The notes under the pieces: generated by a model
What the model was told of the DNA's origin: nothing
What the model saw: only the letters and a program-made list of their open reading frames with translations
Databases searched by the model: none
In this document: piece by piece, positions 61,989 to 63,180 of the stretch
Numbering within the stretch: the first letter of the stretch is position 1
How the letters are laid out: the number at the start of each line of letters is the position of its first letter
DNA from: CAIQJJ01 sp964606085
GTDB lineage: Bacteria; Chloroflexota; Anaerolineae; Anaerolineales; UBA4823
DNA: 63,180 nt
Assembly: GCA_964606085.1 (NCBI GenBank)
Contig: CAZSFD010000019.1
Location: 1-63,180 of the forward strand
Direction: 5' to 3'
Translations under genes and position numbers: made by a program

Positions 61989-62314
61989 AGGGTTCTCGTT
62001 TGAAAAACCAGCCAGAAAGCCAGGCTCATCATCCCGACACCGGTCAGCGCCAGGAAGATGCCGATGCCGGTGGCGGTGCGGGTGAGTTCATTGAGCGTGT
62101 TGAGCAGCAGGTTGGTGTTGCCTACCAGCCCGGCGACATCGTCGGCCAGGCTCTTTTGCGCCAGGCGTGTGGTTGGGGCAGCCAGGGTGTGGGCTTCTTT
62201 GCGCCAGGCACGGGCGAGCAGCGAGATCACGCCGGCCAGGCAGGTGCCCAATCCCATGAAGAAAAGGGTCGTTCCCATCAACAAGGTGATATGACAGGGT
62301 GTGAGCGATTCCAT
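61976..62314 (-). CDS. Small membrane protein with two predicted helices
   Basis: A 112-residue protein with a helix at LLMGTTLFFMGLGTCLAGVISLLA and another at ATGIGIFLALTGVGMMSLAFWLV, separated by about 50 polar residues (KEAHTLAAPTTRLAQKSLADDV...). The polar part could be a cytosolic or external loop. No family is recognised. It overlaps the TPR gene by 13 bp, which implies a membrane anchor or partner for that system (inference). Confidence 0.7.
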   Translation of the reverse strand: MESLTPCHITLLMGTTLFFMGLGTCLAGVISLLARAWRKEAHTLAAPTTRLAQKSLADDVAGLVGNTNLLLNTLNELTRTATGIGIFLALTGVGMMSLAFWLVFQTRTLCLN

Positions 62315-62322
62315 CGTTTTCC

Positions 62323-63015
62323 TCAGCGGGTGGGGAAGTAGCAGGAGAAGGTTTCATCCAACTTGAACAGTTCGGCCCATTCGATGAACGCCAGCGATAG
62401 ATCGAAACTGGCGCGGGCATGTTTGCGCAGGAGCGGGTAGAGATGGTTGAGCGAACGGTCGTGGGCTGGACTGGCGGCGGCCTGGCACAGCGCATCGAGC
62501 AGGTGATATTGGTAGGCCAGCGCATTGGGGTGGCCCTGCGTTGGGGCGAAGGCCATCGTCGGCCATTCGGCAGGGCGGTAGGGCGCTTTGAAGAATTGCA
62601 TGGCTTCGGCCAGGGCCTCGCCGTCCAGCACGACATAGCCGCTCCAGGCCAGGTTGGTCTGGCTGAGGCGCTGCAAAAAGCTCGCCGAGGGTTGCAGGTC
62701 TGCGGAAAGCTGGAAGTGGGCGGCTAATTCGTCTGCGCTGGCGGCGCCGGCGCTGGTTATGGCCGGGTAGAGTGGAATCCAGGTGGGTGTCCGCATGGTA
62801 GGGGCGTAGATCAGCGTCCACAGGCCCACCAGCGCTGCCTGGCTGTCCATCTGGTCTACCAGGATCAGCAGGATGGTGCGCTGCTGGTTGGCCAGCGTGA
62901 CCAGGGGTTGGCCGGACTGGGGGGGTGGAAAGGGGCGCAGCCATAGCCCCATCAGCGTTCCCAGGAACAGGTTGGACAAAAAAAGGAGGGCGGGAAGGAT
63001 GCGGATCGTCTTCAT
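62323..63015 (-). CDS. Membrane-anchored protein of unknown function
   Basis: A 230-residue protein with an N-terminal signal anchor (ILPALLFLSNLFLGTLMGLWL). The segment ILLILVDQMDSQAALVGLWTLIYAPTMRTPTWIPLYP faintly recalls the start of LytR-CpsA-Psr-like domains, but the catalytic arginines of that family cannot be located, so I leave it unnamed. It starts by an ATGA overlap with the gene before it and ends 8 bp before the two-helix gene. Confidence 0.65.
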   Translation of the reverse strand: MKTIRILPALLFLSNLFLGTLMGLWLRPFPPPQSGQPLVTLANQQRTILLILVDQMDSQAALVGLWTLIYAPTMRTPTWIPLYPAITSAGAASADELAAHFQLSADLQPSASFLQRLSQTNLAWSGYVVLDGEALAEAMQFFKAPYRPAEWPTMAFAPTQGHPNALAYQYHLLDALCQAAASPAHDRSLNHLYPLLRKHARASFDLSLAFIEWAELFKLDETFSCYFPTR

Positions 63016-63180
63016 GGCAGCAGGTGTGGTTTGAAGTTGAGGCGAAACAGGATGCGTTTGTTGGCCGGGGTGGCTTGCCCGCCAGCATTGCGGCGGGCCT
63101 GGATGGTTTGCGCCAGATGGATCAGCCCTGGGTGTGGGGTGGAATCGGCCCGCAGCAGGCCCGGCTGGTCAGCGGTGGCG
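63012..63180 (-). CDS. C-terminal end of an unidentified protein (partial)
   Basis: An open frame runs in from the right edge. Its last 55 residues read RADSTPHPGLIHLAQTIQAR then RNAGGQATPANKRILFRLNF and KPHLLP, ending with a TGA that overlaps the next ATG. It belongs to the same operon; the family is not recognisable from this part. Confidence 0.6.
   Translation of the reverse strand, partial: ATADQPGLLRADSTPHPGLIHLAQTIQARRNAGGQATPANKRILFRLNFKPHLLP

Overview
The window is a GC-rich bacterial chromosome segment with dense, often overlapping genes on both strands, mostly ordinary housekeeping and sensory functions. Gene content (giant TPR proteins, multi-GAF regulators, a beta-propeller GGDEF sensor, a GH52 beta-xylosidase, an MttB-type corrinoid methyltransferase) and a rich set of short dispersed palindromes suggest a Chloroflexota bacterium, most likely Anaerolineae. 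This is inference: no rRNA or tRNA gene was found to prove it.

Layout. 1-6653 (+): the end of an AfsR/LuxR-like TPR regulator, a V4R-domain sensor, a beta-propeller/Y_Y_Y/GGDEF diguanylate cyclase and a ROK fructokinase. 6640-9686 (-): a lipoprotein of unknown function and a homocysteine S-methyltransferase. 9983-20778 (+): a YyaL/DUF255 protein, prs, smpB, a zinc alcohol dehydrogenase, an aldo/keto reductase, GH3 and GH52 glycosidases and a beta-phosphoglucomutase-like HAD enzyme. 20775-22812 (-): two overlapping HD-domain genes.

22945-39359 (-) is a nearly complete purine cluster read in the order purB, purA, purL, purQ, purC, purE, purF, purD, lipoprotein, stand-alone AICAR formyltransferase, purN, purH, guaB. 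purM, purK and guaA are not in the window. PurE looks like the class II AIR carboxylase that needs no PurK. PurL carries a PurS-like N-terminus. The bifunctional PurH has lost key residues in both domains, while the stand-alone formyltransferase beside it keeps its catalytic Lys-His pair. Several spacers hold palindromes that touch or supply the stop codon of the gene before them.

39580-43260 (+) encodes a partner-switching module: a STAS antagonist and an 1110-residue protein fusing an RsbW-like kinase, four GAF domains and an RsbU-like phosphatase. 43276-48689 (-) is an operon of a GAF histidine kinase, a corrinoid reductive activator and an MttB-family methyltransferase. 48799-53465 (-) is a copper operon: csoR, copZ, copA, a decayed gene, a TauE/SafE-cupredoxin fusion and a second CopZ-like protein, behind a clear promoter and CsoR-type operator. 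53739-54383 (+) is an ECF sigma factor, followed by 564 bp without a protein gene that holds a candidate small RNA. 54948-63180 (-) has a stand-alone Lrp/AsnC ligand domain and an operon of membrane proteins, a 1700-residue TPR protein and a cytosolic gingipain-like (C25) protease.

The two most unusual signals are (1) short palindromic elements sitting in frame inside conserved genes (purL, copA, the GH3 gene, the first regulator), much like Rickettsia palindromic elements, and (2) the TPR/C25-protease operon at the right edge, which resembles a protease-effector system but has no function I can assign.
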